A stretch of DNA of 49,592 nt from Campylobacterales bacterium (GCA_024280575.1 JAJRPV010000014.1:1-49592); one strand, 5' to 3'; positions 1 through 10,222 are shown, counted from the stretch's first letter. A program made the numbers and translations. The notes: generated by a model not told the origin, from the letters alone.

Positions 1-2
1 AG

Positions 3-179
3 TTGAAGCAGAAGCTTAGACACGGTGTTCTTGATAATAAGCAATACCAAAAATTATATACCCCCATACGAAAAGAGATAGATGAGATTGAGTTCCATAT
101 ATGGGATACTTGCCGTGATTATAGGAATAGATATTTTGATTATAATGATAAGCTGAAAGAGATTTACAGAGTGTATTGA
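3..179 (+). CDS. C-terminal fragment of an unknown protein (5' end outside window)
   Basis: An open frame enters from the left edge and stops at TGA 177-179, giving about 58 residues. The fragment is rich in Lys, Asp, Tyr and Arg, looks helical, and ends EIYRVY. I do not recognise a family. It lies on the opposite strand to the two recombinases and on the presumed mobile-element side of the tRNA, so cargo or mobilisation function is possible but not shown. Coding status rests on the absence of stops across the whole visible stretch and on a strong hairpin a few bases after the stop. Confidence 0.45.
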   Translation: MKQKLRHGVLDNKQYQKLYTPIRKEIDEIEFHIWDTCRDYRNRYFDYNDKLKEIYRVY

Positions 180-184
180 ATTGA

Positions 185-213
185 CCAGACATTCTGTCAA
201 GCAGAGTGTCTGG
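185..213 (+). terminator. 12-bp hairpin after the partial gene
   Basis: CCAGACATTCTG (185-196) pairs with CAGAGTGTCTGG (202-213) with one G-T wobble and a 5-nt loop, 5 nt after the stop codon at 177-179. No strong U tract follows (agctattt), so this is either a weak terminator or another structural site at the end of the element gene. Confidence 0.4.
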
Positions 214-258
214 AGCTATTTGAAATGCTTCAATACTTAAATAAACTTTAATATGTAG

Positions 259-1452
259 TTACTCAAAATACCCACTAAAATCTATCATATCTATTTGTTC
301 ATTTAGTCGTTTATAATTAGTTTCCATCCGTAAATAGTATTTTTGTAATGTTTTTTGGTCATTAGAGTGAGCCATAATCGCATCAATATCCAATATATCA
401 GAAATACTTGGCTTTTTTAACTCTTGTGCTAAGTTTTTTCGCAAACTTCTTATATCAAGATATGGTTTTTCCTCTGCTCCAATTACACAACTAAACAAAT
501 TATTAATTTCTGTTCCAACTTTTTCTTCTCTTGTTTTCAAACTTGAATAATTAGCAAAAAACAAGTCATCATCGTCTTCTTTCCCAATTGATTGCTCTAC
601 CAAAAGAGCTATTAAGTCTTTATGTATAACCATCAATCTATCAGCAAAATCATTTTTTGTTCCATTTACTCTAATAAGGTCATAATCTAAATCAACATCC
701 TCAACTGTTAAACCAAGTGTTTCAGACCGTCTGAGACCTGTCATTAGTGTAAATTTTATAAAATTATATGCTTCTCGTTCATCATTAGCTCTGGCAAAAG
801 AAAATATTCTTTTTAGTTGAGATTTTTTGAACTCTTTTATACTTGATTTTTTCTCTTTTAACATATTGTCTTCATTATAGTTAGCAAAATAATTTTTATA
901 TACATAAGAGTTCGCTTGAAAATAATTAAATATATGGGCTGCTTTTTTCATATATTCAAGGACTGTATTATTATGTAATACCTCATATCCTTCTAAAAAC
1001 TTACTTTTCTTCTTTATCATTATTGCTATATTTTTGTCTTGAAGAAATGTTTCATTTTGATAATTTACTGGAACTTGAAATAAATAATCTCTAAAATCAT
1101 ACACATCCTTAGCATTTATATGTCGTAAGTTCTTTTTAGCTCCAAAAAATAATATTAAATGCTCAATAGTTTTATTATATTTACTTATTGTATCATCAGT
1201 AACATCTGTTCTTTTTTTGAACTCCATAAACCTTTCTGTATAAGAGCCAAGAGTAAGTCTCTTCAATTCATCTTTTTGAATGATACCTATCATAAGGTCT
1301 TTTGCCTTAGCATCTCTCTTGATAGCCTTAATTATAATATTTTGAAGTTCAGCTAAATACTTTTCTTCATCTTCATTTTCGGCAATTAATTCTAAGTTTT
1401 TACCCATCTTCTTCATAGTGTAAGTTGTTATAGGGTTAAAGTTATCATTCAA
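259..1452 (-). CDS. Tyrosine recombinase (phage/island integrase), copy 1
   Basis: This is a 397-residue tyrosine-family site-specific recombinase, expected to cut and rejoin DNA through a 3'-phosphotyrosine. The core-binding domain is roughly residues 65-190 and the catalytic domain 205-385. Visible catalytic elements are the first Arg in TGLRRSE (R241), the beta-hairpin Lys of GTKND (K266), the second Arg box RSLRKN (R338), His in MAHS (H362), and the nucleophile in KYYLR (Y372 or Y373). The usual HxxR box reads RxxR here (R335 in place of His), unlike copy 2. It lies 27 bp downstream of copy 2 on the same strand, and both end in D-F-S-x-Y-F, so they are probably paralogues of one element. 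Its position beside a tRNA 3' end fits a genomic island integrase. Confidence 0.9.
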   Translation of the reverse strand: MNDNFNPITTYTMKKMGKNLELIAENEDEEKYLAELQNIIIKAIKRDAKAKDLMIGIIQKDELKRLTLGSYTERFMEFKKRTDVTDDTISKYNKTIEHLILFFGAKKNLRHINAKDVYDFRDYLFQVPVNYQNETFLQDKNIAIMIKKKSKFLEGYEVLHNNTVLEYMKKAAHIFNYFQANSYVYKNYFANYNEDNMLKEKKSSIKEFKKSQLKRIFSFARANDEREAYNFIKFTLMTGLRRSETLGLTVEDVDLDYDLIRVNGTKNDFADRLMVIHKDLIALLVEQSIGKEDDDDLFFANYSSLKTREEKVGTEINNLFSCVIGAEEKPYLDIRSLRKNLAQELKKPSISDILDIDAIMAHSNDQKTLQKYYLRMETNYKRLNEQIDMIDFSGYFE

Positions 1453-1479
1453 TATTTTATCCTTAATATAGTGAAAACA

Positions 1480-2703
1480 TTATATAAAATAATGGCTAAA
1501 ATCAACATTATCCATCTTGGATTTCAATAACTTATAATCTCTTTTTCCTCGTAAATAATGGCTATCGGTTGTATCAGAAGAAGTTGAATGACCAACAAGA
1601 GTTTTGAGTTGTAAATCAGTAAATTGATTACTGAAAAATAATGTTTGAGAGAAGTTTTTTCGGAGGCTGTGAATGTTAATCTCATTTTTACACTCATCAT
1701 TAGTGGCATATTTTATAATATCATTTATTAGTTTTCCAATTTTCTCATCTCTATACTTGAATACTAAATCTTGATAGTTGAAAAAGAGATAGTCTTGCTC
1801 ACTTTTATCTTTGATTTGTTCCTCTAATGTGGATACTAAGTCTTTATGAATTACCATTATTCTCTTGGCATTATCATTTTTTGTTCCATATATATCAATA
1901 AGTGTTTTTTCTAAGTCAATATTTTTGATTTTTATGTTTAATATCTCTCCTCGTCTAAGACCTGTATATAATCCAAACTTCATAAAGTTATATTCTTCTA
2001 TTTGTTTATGAAGCACCATATAGCTAAGAACCTTCTTGAGTTCAGTATCACTAAACTCTCTCCATTTCCTTGAACTACTTTTATTCATTTTTCTCATATT
2101 CATAAATGGATTTGCTTCAACAAAAGTGTTATCTCTAAAATAATCAAATATTGTTTTACATTTAACTACCACTTCATCTGTTGTTCTTATCTCTTGTTTT
2201 GGCAAACTATTCAAAAGTGTTGATTTTTTATCAATGAGCATTTTTATATTTTTACCTTTTAATAAAGGTTGAGATTTCCATCTAAGTGGAACTTCTAATA
2301 AAAAGAGCCTAAAATCATTAGCACCTTTTACATCAATACTCGTAATATCAATTTTTTGAGTGAAATATACATATAGGTAATCTATTGCTTGTTTATATTT
2401 AATGATAACTTTTGGAGATACTATTTTTGATTTGAAGTTAAGAAAATGCTCACAAGATTTTTCTAATGTTTGTATTTTATTTCTACTCAAAGGGACAGAT
2501 ACATAAGAAGGTATAGGTGTTTTCTTACTAAGAATTAATTTTTTACTTATCTCTTCTACTATTTTATATATAAAAATCTCTTCATCGCTACTACTGTTTG
2601 ATAAAAGTATTTTTTTATCATTGTCAGTAAGTTGATATAGAACTCTTAAAAAAGGGAGATTTTTATCTATATCTCTTAATTTAATAATGATTTTCAATTT
2701 CAA
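1480..2703 (-). CDS. Tyrosine recombinase (phage/island integrase), copy 2
   Basis: A 407-residue tyrosine recombinase nearest the tRNA gene. The full catalytic set is visible: R250 in TGLRRGE, K275 in GTKND, H345 and R348 in HSLRKN, H372 in VGHST, and Y383 in SHYLR. The N-terminal ~80 residues form a separate arm- or helper-like domain, then a SAM-like core-binding domain (about 82-195). It is transcribed away from the tRNA, the usual arrangement for an integrase that uses the tRNA 3' end as attachment site. It is similar in length and layout to the neighbouring copy, with an intact HxxR box. Paired recombinases may act together (as in XerCD-type or RIT-like sets), but only two are visible. 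Start ATG is chosen at the end of the open frame; no strong ribosome site is seen. Confidence 0.9.
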   Translation of the reverse strand: MKLKIIIKLRDIDKNLPFLRVLYQLTDNDKKILLSNSSSDEEIFIYKIVEEISKKLILSKKTPIPSYVSVPLSRNKIQTLEKSCEHFLNFKSKIVSPKVIIKYKQAIDYLYVYFTQKIDITSIDVKGANDFRLFLLEVPLRWKSQPLLKGKNIKMLIDKKSTLLNSLPKQEIRTTDEVVVKCKTIFDYFRDNTFVEANPFMNMRKMNKSSSRKWREFSDTELKKVLSYMVLHKQIEEYNFMKFGLYTGLRRGEILNIKIKNIDLEKTLIDIYGTKNDNAKRIMVIHKDLVSTLEEQIKDKSEQDYLFFNYQDLVFKYRDEKIGKLINDIIKYATNDECKNEINIHSLRKNFSQTLFFSNQFTDLQLKTLVGHSTSSDTTDSHYLRGKRDYKLLKSKMDNVDFSHYFI

Positions 2704-2924
2704 TATATTGGCATAAACAAAGTTATCTGTATGTAATGATTTCTTAAATGTAGTATTTTTAGATAGTTTTAATGATATGTAGTAAATATCATCTCGTTTT
2801 AGTAAGTATTTTGAGTTTAATAGTTGAAGTCTCTTAAAAAGTTTCCCAATCAGTTTCAGTTTCCCTAAAGTTTCCCAAAGAGGCTGTTCATCCCTATAAA
2901 TAGGGGTTTTAATGATTGTATTCG
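2704..2924. other. Integrase-tRNA intergenic stretch, probable attachment region
   Basis: No gene is seen. The stretch holds three AGTTTCCC direct repeats (2840-2876) and a small hairpin, CCCTAT aa ATAGGG (2892-2905), followed by TTTT. It lies between recombinase copy 2 and the tRNA 3' end, where integrase arm-type and core sites are expected. Confidence 0.4.
2840..2876 (+). repeat. Three direct AGTTTCCC repeats near the tRNA
   Basis: AGTTTCCC occurs at 2840-2847, 2858-2865 and 2869-2876. Short direct repeats between an integrase gene and its tRNA target resemble arm-binding sites for a tyrosine recombinase or its directionality factor. That role is inferred from position only. Confidence 0.4.
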
Positions 2925-3001
2925 TGGTGTCAAGAGGGAGACTTGAACTCCCGACCTCCGGCTTATGAGACCAGCGCTCTAACCAGCTGAGCTACCTTGA
3001 C
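2925..3001 (-). tRNA. tRNA with CAU anticodon (probably elongator Met)
   Basis: Read on the reverse strand, a 77-nt cloverleaf forms: acceptor GTCAAGG/TCTTGAC, D stem GCTC/GAGC, anticodon stem CTGGT/GCCGG with loop CTCATAA (anticodon CAT), T stem GGGAG/CTCCC with TTCAAGT loop, discriminator A and encoded CCA. A -10 box, TATAAT, lies on the reverse strand at 3017-3022, about 16 nt upstream. CAU is shared by elongator Met, initiator Met and Ile2 (lysidine-modified). The paired first base argues against initiator; separating Met from Ile2 needs a model search. Its 3' end faces the two integrases, making it the likely insertion target. Confidence 0.95.
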
Positions 3002-3159
3002 ACTTTAAAGGACGAAATTATACATCTTCATAACTTATAAATTGGTTAACTATTATATGTGTTGATAAGTAAAACTTTTTAAATATTACCACTAAATTTT
3101 TTTATTTAAAATACTTTAGTCTAATACGCTAAGGTATTTTAAATTTATTGCTAAATTAC

Positions 3160-3188
3160 TTGACTTATTTACTAAATTTTTGTAAAAT
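3160..3188 (+). promoter_or_regulatory. groESL promoter
   Basis: TTGACT (3160-3165) and TAAAAT (3183-3188) are separated by 17 nt, close to a consensus sigma-70 promoter. The predicted start near 3195 falls inside the CIRCE operator. The rest of 3002-3245 is AT-rich and shows no other gene. Confidence 0.75.
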
Positions 3189-3189
3189 A

Positions 3190-3216
3190 CTGTCACTCAT
3201 AAGCAAAGAGTGCTAA
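3190..3216 (+). promoter_or_regulatory. CIRCE operator (HrcA site)
   Basis: The right half GAGTGCTAA (3208-3216) is a perfect CIRCE half-site. The left half ctgtCACTC (3190-3198) matches the inner CACTC, and the spacer is the canonical 9 nt. HrcA binding here would repress groESL until heat stress. hrcA itself is not in the window. Confidence 0.85.
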
Positions 3217-3245
3217 AAATAAAAAATCTAATAAAAGGATGTAAA

Positions 3246-3515
3246 ATGACATTTCAACCATTAGGAGAAAGAGTTCTTCTTGAAAGAATCGAAGAACCAA
3301 CCAAGACTGCGACCGGGATAATTATCCCCGACAATGCAAAAGAAAAACCTTTAAGCGGTAAAGTTATCTCTGTTAGTAAAGAGATTGAAGATGAAGGGCT
3401 TATTAGTATTGGCGATAAAGTGATTTTTGCCAAATATGCAGGGACAGAGTTGAGTTTAGATGGTAAAGAGTACTTGGTCATGAATCAAGATGAAATTTTA
3501 GGTATATTAAAGTAA
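3246..3515 (+). CDS. groES: Co-chaperonin GroES (Hsp10)
   Basis: 89 residues. The heptameric lid of the GroEL chaperonin, acting in the cytosol on non-native proteins. The sequence shows the GroES signatures PLGERVLLE near the start, the mobile-loop region around KTATGIIIP (about residues 17-25), and the C-terminal [14 protein letters not shown]. The open frame extends 12 codons upstream to 3210, but I chose ATG 3246 because AAAGGA (3234-3239) is correctly spaced, family members start M-x-F-x-P-L, and the upstream codons overlap the CIRCE operator. groEL follows 11 bp later, so the pair is one HrcA-controlled operon. Confidence 0.97.
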   Translation: MTFQPLGERVLLERIEEPTKTATGIIIPDNAKEKPLSGKVISVSKEIEDEGLISIGDKVIFAKYAGTELSLDGKEYLVMNQDEILGILK

Positions 3516-3523
3516 GGGGTTAA

Positions 3524-5161
<1,638 letters not shown>

Positions 5162-5170
5162 CCCTACTTT

Positions 5171-5210
5171 GCAGAATCTCTTCAAAAAAGAGATTCTGCT
5201 CTTCTAAATT
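5171..5210 (+). terminator. groESL terminator
   Basis: GCAGAATCTCTT (5171-5182) pairs perfectly with AAGAGATTCTGC (5188-5199) over a 5-nt loop, followed by a T-rich stretch. It separates groEL from the convergent oxidase gene, whose stop lies at 5204. Confidence 0.9.
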
Positions 5211-6400
5211 TTTTCTATATAATTATCTACAACCCACTGTGAAAACGGCATAGACGAAGTAAAAGCCGGACTTACCGCATTTAGGACATGTACGCTTATA
5301 TTATCTCCCTCTACCACAAAATCTTGCACTAACTCAAGCGTATTTGTATCTAGCAACTGTGCTCTGATACCCGGGGTACTCCAAGAGTCAAATCCACTCA
5401 TATCCAGTGGTTTTGTGAGCCCTTTTGCCAAATTTAAAAGATATGATTTTGAATATTTTTTTACTTCACTAATAGCAAGATTTCTAAAACCAAAAGCATT
5501 TGTTAAGAAAAGTTTAGCCTCATAATAGAGTATCTGTGCCATTTCGCCAAAATTAAAGTTATCAAAACCTTTATAATTTTCTCTCCAAAAAGCCGGAATT
5601 GCTGTAGGACCTATCTTGCTGTCATCTTCTACTGCATAAGTATAATGCACTCCCAAAAATGGATTTGCAAGATTTGGAACAGGATAGACATTCGTCTCCA
5701 ATCCGCAAATATTATATTTGTCTTTTAGATATATACCTTTAAATGGAATAATTACATATTTTTGCCCAAAACCAAAATCTTTGGCTATTTTATCAGCATA
5801 TAATCCTGCACAATTTATCAATTTTTTAAATCTCATTGAGCCATTATTGGTCTCTATTTCATATTCATAAGTTCTTTTTTTATAGGTAGTAGAAGTCAAA
5901 ATTTCAACACCTAACTCTTGAACATATTTTTTAAATTCCAAGGTTACGGCTTTTGGATCAATAGTTGCCGTAGTTGGGGAAAAAAGTGCTTTTTGTTCCG
6001 TTTTTATAAGAGGAAATTTTTCATTTAGCTCTTCTTCGCTCATCCAGCTAAGCTCAACGCCGTTTACATCCCCTCTTCTTTTTAACTCTTCGAGTCCCAA
6101 GACTTCTTCACTGTTTTGTGCTACAACCACTTTAGCACATTTGTTTATGCGAATCCCTCTGCTTTCACAAAATTCGTGCATTTTTTTATTGCCCTCTTTC
6201 GTGAATTTTGCTTTTAGAGAGTCTGCACTATAGTAAAAACCGGCATGCAAAACTCCACTATTCCTTCCACTACTGTGCATACCAACTTCGGCTTCTTTTT
6301 CTATCACAACAATTTTGGCATCAACAAACTTCAATTTTAGTGCTCTTGCAACATTTAAACCTATGATTCCTCCACCGATTATAAGATAATCATATATCAT
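5204..6400 (-). CDS. lhgO: L-2-hydroxyglutarate oxidase/dehydrogenase family FAD enzyme
   Basis: 398 residues, DAO-type flavoenzyme. The dinucleotide-binding motif IIGGGIIGLNVARAL is at residues 7-21, followed by the family-typical HSSGRNSGVLHAGFYY region (42-57) that distinguishes LhgO/YgaF from other DAO proteins. Known members oxidise L-2-hydroxyglutarate to 2-oxoglutarate and pass electrons to the membrane quinone pool. The start codon directly abuts the stop codon of the TRAP permease, so the two are co-transcribed and probably translationally coupled. This suggests the imported solute is its substrate or a relative; that is inference. Alternative: another 2-hydroxyacid oxidase of the same family. 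Confidence 0.88.
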   Translation of the reverse strand: MIYDYLIIGGGIIGLNVARALKLKFVDAKIVVIEKEAEVGMHSSGRNSGVLHAGFYYSADSLKAKFTKEGNKKMHEFCESRGIRINKCAKVVVAQNSEEVLGLEELKRRGDVNGVELSWMSEEELNEKFPLIKTEQKALFSPTTATIDPKAVTLEFKKYVQELGVEILTSTTYKKRTYEYEIETNNGSMRFKKLINCAGLYADKIAKDFGFGQKYVIIPFKGIYLKDKYNICGLETNVYPVPNLANPFLGVHYTYAVEDDSKIGPTAIPAFWRENYKGFDNFNFGEMAQILYYEAKLFLTNAFGFRNLAISEVKKYSKSYLLNLAKGLTKPLDMSGFDSWSTPGIRAQLLDTNTLELVQDFVVEGDNISVHVLNAVSPAFTSSMPFSQWVVDNYIEKI

Positions 6401-8350
6401 CTAGACGACCTTTTGTAAAACTAGTTTTTTGTATCTTGTCTTATGAATAAACATGGCAACAGCAAGTAAGATAATTCCGACTATGCTAGTGTCTTGAATC
6501 AAGCCAAGATAACTCTCGATATGAAATATCTTATCCTGAGAAAACAAAAGTATAGTTGCAATTGCAAACAAAACTCTCTCAAAAATAGTCATCTTTATAT
6601 CCCAAAATCCCTCGCTAACAGCTGCTACTCCTAAAAATCCAGGAATTGCAAAAGCAAAAACTTCAAACTTCTCTGGCCAAGTTCCCGTAATAAATGGACT
6701 AAAAGCAAAAAGTATGGGCATAATATAAAACGCCTTTCCTAACGAAAATGCTTTAAATCCTGTCTTCATAGGAGGAGTTCCAGCTATCGCAGCACCTGCA
6801 AATGCAGCCAAGCAAACAGGAGGTGTGAGATTTGAAACTTGAGCCAACCAAAATACCATCAAATGTGCAGATAGTAGATACATCGTAGCCTGTGGTACAT
6901 TTACGCCGGCACTGACAAGTGCAGCAGTTGCAGGATCCAACATCAAACCCACCAATGCAGGAGCCGAAAGAACAACAAGAACGACATAAGCTGCAGTAGT
7001 CGGAAGTCCCATGCCTAAAAATATAGCAGCAACCGAAACCAGCATAAGCGCAGAGAAAAGATTGTGATGTGACCACTCCATTATTAGTTGAGAAAGCGTT
7101 ATACCGACACCGGAGATATTTATAACACCGACTATGATACCGATACTCACCAACAGCGTTCCGGTTACTACCATATTTTGAGAGCCTTGCGCCAAAGCTT
7201 CCAAGACAAGTTTAAAACTCATCCTTTTTGTTTTTGTCAAATATGATGCTGCGATTATTGTCGCCATAGAAATTCCTGCTGCATATGTTGGTGTGAAACC
7301 TTTGATAAGCAGTATAACCAATGTCGCAATAGGGATAAAAAAGTGAAAACCCTCCCTGATAATCGGCCAGGCTTTTTTATTTACTTTTTCAGCATGTATA
7401 TTGTATTTTTTAGCGTGTATATGAATATAAAAAGAGATTGATGTAAAATATAAAATAGCCGGTAAAATCGAAAGCACGACTATAGTGGAAAAAGCAATTT
7501 GGGTCATTTGCGCCATTATAAAAGCTCCCGCTCCCATAATTGGTGGCATTATTTGCCCCCCTGTACTCGCGGTCGTCTCGATAGATGCTGCCATTATCGG
7601 TGAAAACTTAGCTTTTTTCATCATAGGAATCGTAATCGATCCAGTAGAAACAACATTTGCAACGGCACTCCCCGAAATGGTACCCATCAAGGCAGAACTC
7701 AAAAGTGCTACATGTCCGGTGCCGCCTTTAAATCTTGAAGTTGCAACTGAAGCCAGCTCAACTATAAAATCACCCGCACCACTTTTCATCAAAAAAGCAG
7801 AAAAAAGTATAAACATAAATACATAGGTAGCTGAAATCGTGGCAATTGGTCCAAATGGACCTTCGCCTGTATAAAACATTCTGTATAAAAATCTCTCTAC
7901 ATTCATGCCACCAAAGGCAAAAACTCCTCCTAAAAATTTACCAAAATACAACAGATAACCCATAGCCACCAATATCATAGATGGTATGATATATCCGGTT
8001 GTCCGCCTCAATATCTCAATAGCTATAAATATAGTAACAGCAGAATAGAATAAATCCATCGGTCGCATATTACTATTGGCTACTGAATATAAACTCTCTT
8101 CAAAAAGCATCATATATATCACTATACTTAAAGTTAATAGTGCTAAGAATATATCGTACAGAGGGATAATGTCTTTGGATGAGTGTTTAGATGCCCTAAA
8201 AGTTAAAAAACCGAGGGATGCCAAAAGCGAAAAATGCGCAGCATTAAACCATAGATTACTTATGCCTCCCCAAATATTTATATAAAAGTGAAAAAGTGAG
8301 ATAAAAATCGCATAAACAAATATAAAATTTTTGAATTTTTTTGCTTGCAT
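6401..8350 (-). CDS. TRAP transporter permease, fused DctQ-DctM (4TM/12TM)
   Basis: 649 residues, almost entirely hydrophobic. An N-terminal four-helix DctQ-like part (about residues 10-110) is fused to a DctM-like part with conserved segments SAFLMKSGAGDF, GTISGSAVANV, TASTGGQIMPPIMGAGAF (mid-protein) and GMGLPTTAAYVVLVVLSAPAL (about 450-470). This 4TM/12TM fusion is the form that partners TAXI-type binding proteins and works as a sodium-driven secondary importer in the inner membrane. It lies 52 bp downstream of the binding-protein gene, separated by a hairpin, and abuts lhgO. The substrate is not set by sequence; C5 dicarboxylates or hydroxy acids are suggested by context. Confidence 0.93.
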   Translation of the reverse strand: MQAKKFKNFIFVYAIFISLFHFYINIWGGISNLWFNAAHFSLLASLGFLTFRASKHSSKDIIPLYDIFLALLTLSIVIYMMLFEESLYSVANSNMRPMDLFYSAVTIFIAIEILRRTTGYIIPSMILVAMGYLLYFGKFLGGVFAFGGMNVERFLYRMFYTGEGPFGPIATISATYVFMFILFSAFLMKSGAGDFIVELASVATSRFKGGTGHVALLSSALMGTISGSAVANVVSTGSITIPMMKKAKFSPIMAASIETTASTGGQIMPPIMGAGAFIMAQMTQIAFSTIVVLSILPAILYFTSISFYIHIHAKKYNIHAEKVNKKAWPIIREGFHFFIPIATLVILLIKGFTPTYAAGISMATIIAASYLTKTKRMSFKLVLEALAQGSQNMVVTGTLLVSIGIIVGVINISGVGITLSQLIMEWSHHNLFSALMLVSVAAIFLGMGLPTTAAYVVLVVLSAPALVGLMLDPATAALVSAGVNVPQATMYLLSAHLMVFWLAQVSNLTPPVCLAAFAGAAIAGTPPMKTGFKAFSLGKAFYIMPILFAFSPFITGTWPEKFEVFAFAIPGFLGVAAVSEGFWDIKMTIFERVLFAIATILLFSQDKIFHIESYLGLIQDTSIVGIILLAVAMFIHKTRYKKLVLQKVV

Positions 8351-8373
8351 GTATAAATCCTTAAATGAGAGGT

Positions 8374-8397
8374 AGAGTGGTGATTTTTCACCACTCT
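8374..8397 (-). promoter_or_regulatory. Intercistronic hairpin between TAXI protein and permease
   Basis: A 10-bp stem AGAGTGGTGA (8374-8383) / TCACCACTCT (8388-8397) with a 4-nt loop lies just after the binding-protein stop. There is no U tract in the transcribed direction. Such a hairpin could stabilise the upstream mRNA so that the binding protein is made in excess of the permease. That function is inferred. Confidence 0.55.
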
Positions 8398-8402
8398 TTA
8401 TG

Positions 8403-9422
8403 CTATTTAGCTATTCGACTATCTGGTATTTTGATACCTTGTTCTCTGTAATACTTTGCAGCACCCGGATGTAAAGGCATAGGTAGTCCGGCTATTGCTT
8501 TTTGTAAACTCATTGCCATAGTAGCCTTATGAACTGAGTGTAAGAAAGGCAGATTTTCATAAATTGTTTTAGTTAAAAGATATACAGTTTCTTCTGGAGT
8601 ATCTTTTGTTACAACCAAAAGATTTGGCTGAGCAATCGTATGTATATCACTCTTTTGACCAGGGTAGGTTCCTGCTTTTATAACAAACGGTGTCCAGACA
8701 GGATAACTGTCATCTATCTTTTTAAGATTATCACTGTTAAATTCCAAAATCTTTATCTTATCGGCTCCAATTGTAGCAAATGCATTGGTAACTGCACTTG
8801 TAGGAGGTCCTGATGGAGTATTCATACCAACAATTTTTCCGTCTTGAAGAGCAGTTGAGCTAGGACTGTAACCTAGGTATTGGATATTCATCTTGTTATA
8901 GTCTATACCTAGAGCTTTCATAATGGTTTCAGCCGAAACTCTACTTCCTGAGTTTCTTCCACCGATTGAAAATCTCTCTCCGTATAGATTTTTTAAGTCC
9001 ATTATATTGCCGGTTTTTGCATATTTGTTATAAACAGTACACTGCTCAACATTTTGCCACAGCATAGAAACTGATCTTAGATTTGTTTTTGGCTTTCCTT
9101 CGTACTTGCCTTTACCTTGCCAAGCCATTGAGCCAAAAAGCCCCTGAATAATCGCAAAATTAACTTCGCCTTTGTCGATCATATTGATATTTTCACTGCT
9201 TCCTGCACTTGTCATCGCAGAAAAGGTCATCTTATGCTTTTTGGCAAGTTTCAAGCTTGCAATTGTAGCAATACCGACGCCCACAGGATAGTAAGTTCCT
9301 CCCGTACTGGCTGTTGCTATGATATACTTTTTCTCTTTTGGTGCAGCATTTAGCGTACCGACTAACGAAACTGCGACTGCAGTTGTAACTAAAACTCTAC
9401 TGAGTATTTTACTTTTGATCAT
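8403..9422 (-). CDS. TAXI-family TRAP transporter solute-binding protein
   Basis: 339 residues. An N-terminal signal peptide (K-rich start, hydrophobic VLVTTAVAVSLVGTL, cleavage near residue 26) sends it to the periplasm. The mature part has the TAXI signature YIIATASTGGTYYPVGVGIA (from about residue 33) and the later RFSIGGRNSGSRVSAETIM segment, both near the ligand pocket. It captures a solute and delivers it to the fused TRAP permease encoded next. AGGAG precedes ATG 9422. The 101-bp gap upstream separates it from the response-regulator gene, so it may have its own promoter controlled by that regulator. Confidence 0.95.
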   Translation of the reverse strand: MIKSKILSRVLVTTAVAVSLVGTLNAAPKEKKYIIATASTGGTYYPVGVGIATIASLKLAKKHKMTFSAMTSAGSSENINMIDKGEVNFAIIQGLFGSMAWQGKGKYEGKPKTNLRSVSMLWQNVEQCTVYNKYAKTGNIMDLKNLYGERFSIGGRNSGSRVSAETIMKALGIDYNKMNIQYLGYSPSSTALQDGKIVGMNTPSGPPTSAVTNAFATIGADKIKILEFNSDNLKKIDDSYPVWTPFVIKAGTYPGQKSDIHTIAQPNLLVVTKDTPEETVYLLTKTIYENLPFLHSVHKATMAMSLQKAIAGLPMPLHPGAAKYYREQGIKIPDSRIAK

Positions 9423-9523
9423 ATAATCTCCTTTTGTTGTTTTAGGATTATTGTATCATAAATAATTTCATAATTGTTGTATTATTGTTTGAATTATAAT
9501 TTTTATTTGGGATTGTTTCATTT

Positions 9524-10222
9524 TTACACAATTTTTTCTATTGTATAACCCTGCCCTTTTAAAGATAGAATAAAATCGTTTGCGGATATTTTATCTTTGA
9601 GTCTTTTCATGACAGTTCTAAATGTAGTATCAGATTTATTTTCATCATTCCAAAGAGCCAATTTGCACTCTTTTATAGTTACTATTTTCCCAATATTTTT
9701 TATCAAGACATATAAAAGTTGCGTCTCTTTTTTTGAAAGTTTTACCAGTGATGTGTTACTGTATAAAAGTTTTTGATTTAGTGAATATCTATAGTCTTTA
9801 TTTATTTTTAGTAATTTTTTACTCTTTTTCTTTTCTTTTAAAACTTCTACTTTGGCTTTTTTTAATATTTCCATCATATTATCAACATTTATTGGCTTTA
9901 TAAAATATCCCAAAACTCTGAAATTAATAGATTTGAAAAGTTTTTCTTCATCTTTATAAGCAGATACAATTATAAATTTTTGGTTTTCGACTAACTCTAA
10001 CATTTTTTCTATCATATCCATGCCATTTAGTCTTGGCATCTTAATGTCAGTCAGAACCAAATCAAAATATTTGTTATTTTTTAAATTTTCTTCAAATATT
10101 TCCAATGCTTCCTGTCCGTCAACGGCAACCACAACATCTTCAAAAATGGTATTTAAATAAAAACTTAAAATCTCTCTCGCATCAACTTCATCTTCAACAA
10201 GTAAAACTCTTGTGCTGTCCAT
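9524..10222 (-). CDS. Response regulator, REC plus winged-helix DNA-binding domain
   Basis: 232 residues. The receiver domain (about 1-120) shows acidic pocket residues E10-D11, phospho-acceptor D59 in LVLTDIKMPRLNG, a Ser switch in IIVSAY and Lys in GYFIKPIN. The C-terminal part (about 150-230) resembles an OmpR-like winged helix (KKETQLLYVLIKNIGKIVTIKE... GQGYTIEKIV). It lies 3 bp downstream of the kinase gene and immediately upstream of the TAXI-TRAP-lhgO genes, so it is the probable transcription factor for that transporter. The operator is not identified. Confidence 0.9.
   Translation of the reverse strand: MDSTRVLLVEDEVDAREILSFYLNTIFEDVVVAVDGQEALEIFEENLKNNKYFDLVLTDIKMPRLNGMDMIEKMLELVENQKFIIVSAYKDEEKLFKSINFRVLGYFIKPINVDNMMEILKKAKVEVLKEKKKSKKLLKINKDYRYSLNQKLLYSNTSLVKLSKKETQLLYVLIKNIGKIVTIKECKLALWNDENKSDTTFRTVMKRLKDKISANDFILSLKGQGYTIEKIV

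Noticed and set aside
259-2703. RIT element (recombinase in trio)
   Set aside because: Only two recombinase genes are visible; the next frame to the left is on the opposite strand and is not a recombinase fragment.
6753-7076. Cys-rich 107-codon frame inside the TRAP permease gene
   Set aside because: It is on the same strand in another frame, and the Cys content comes from reading hydrophobic codons out of frame.
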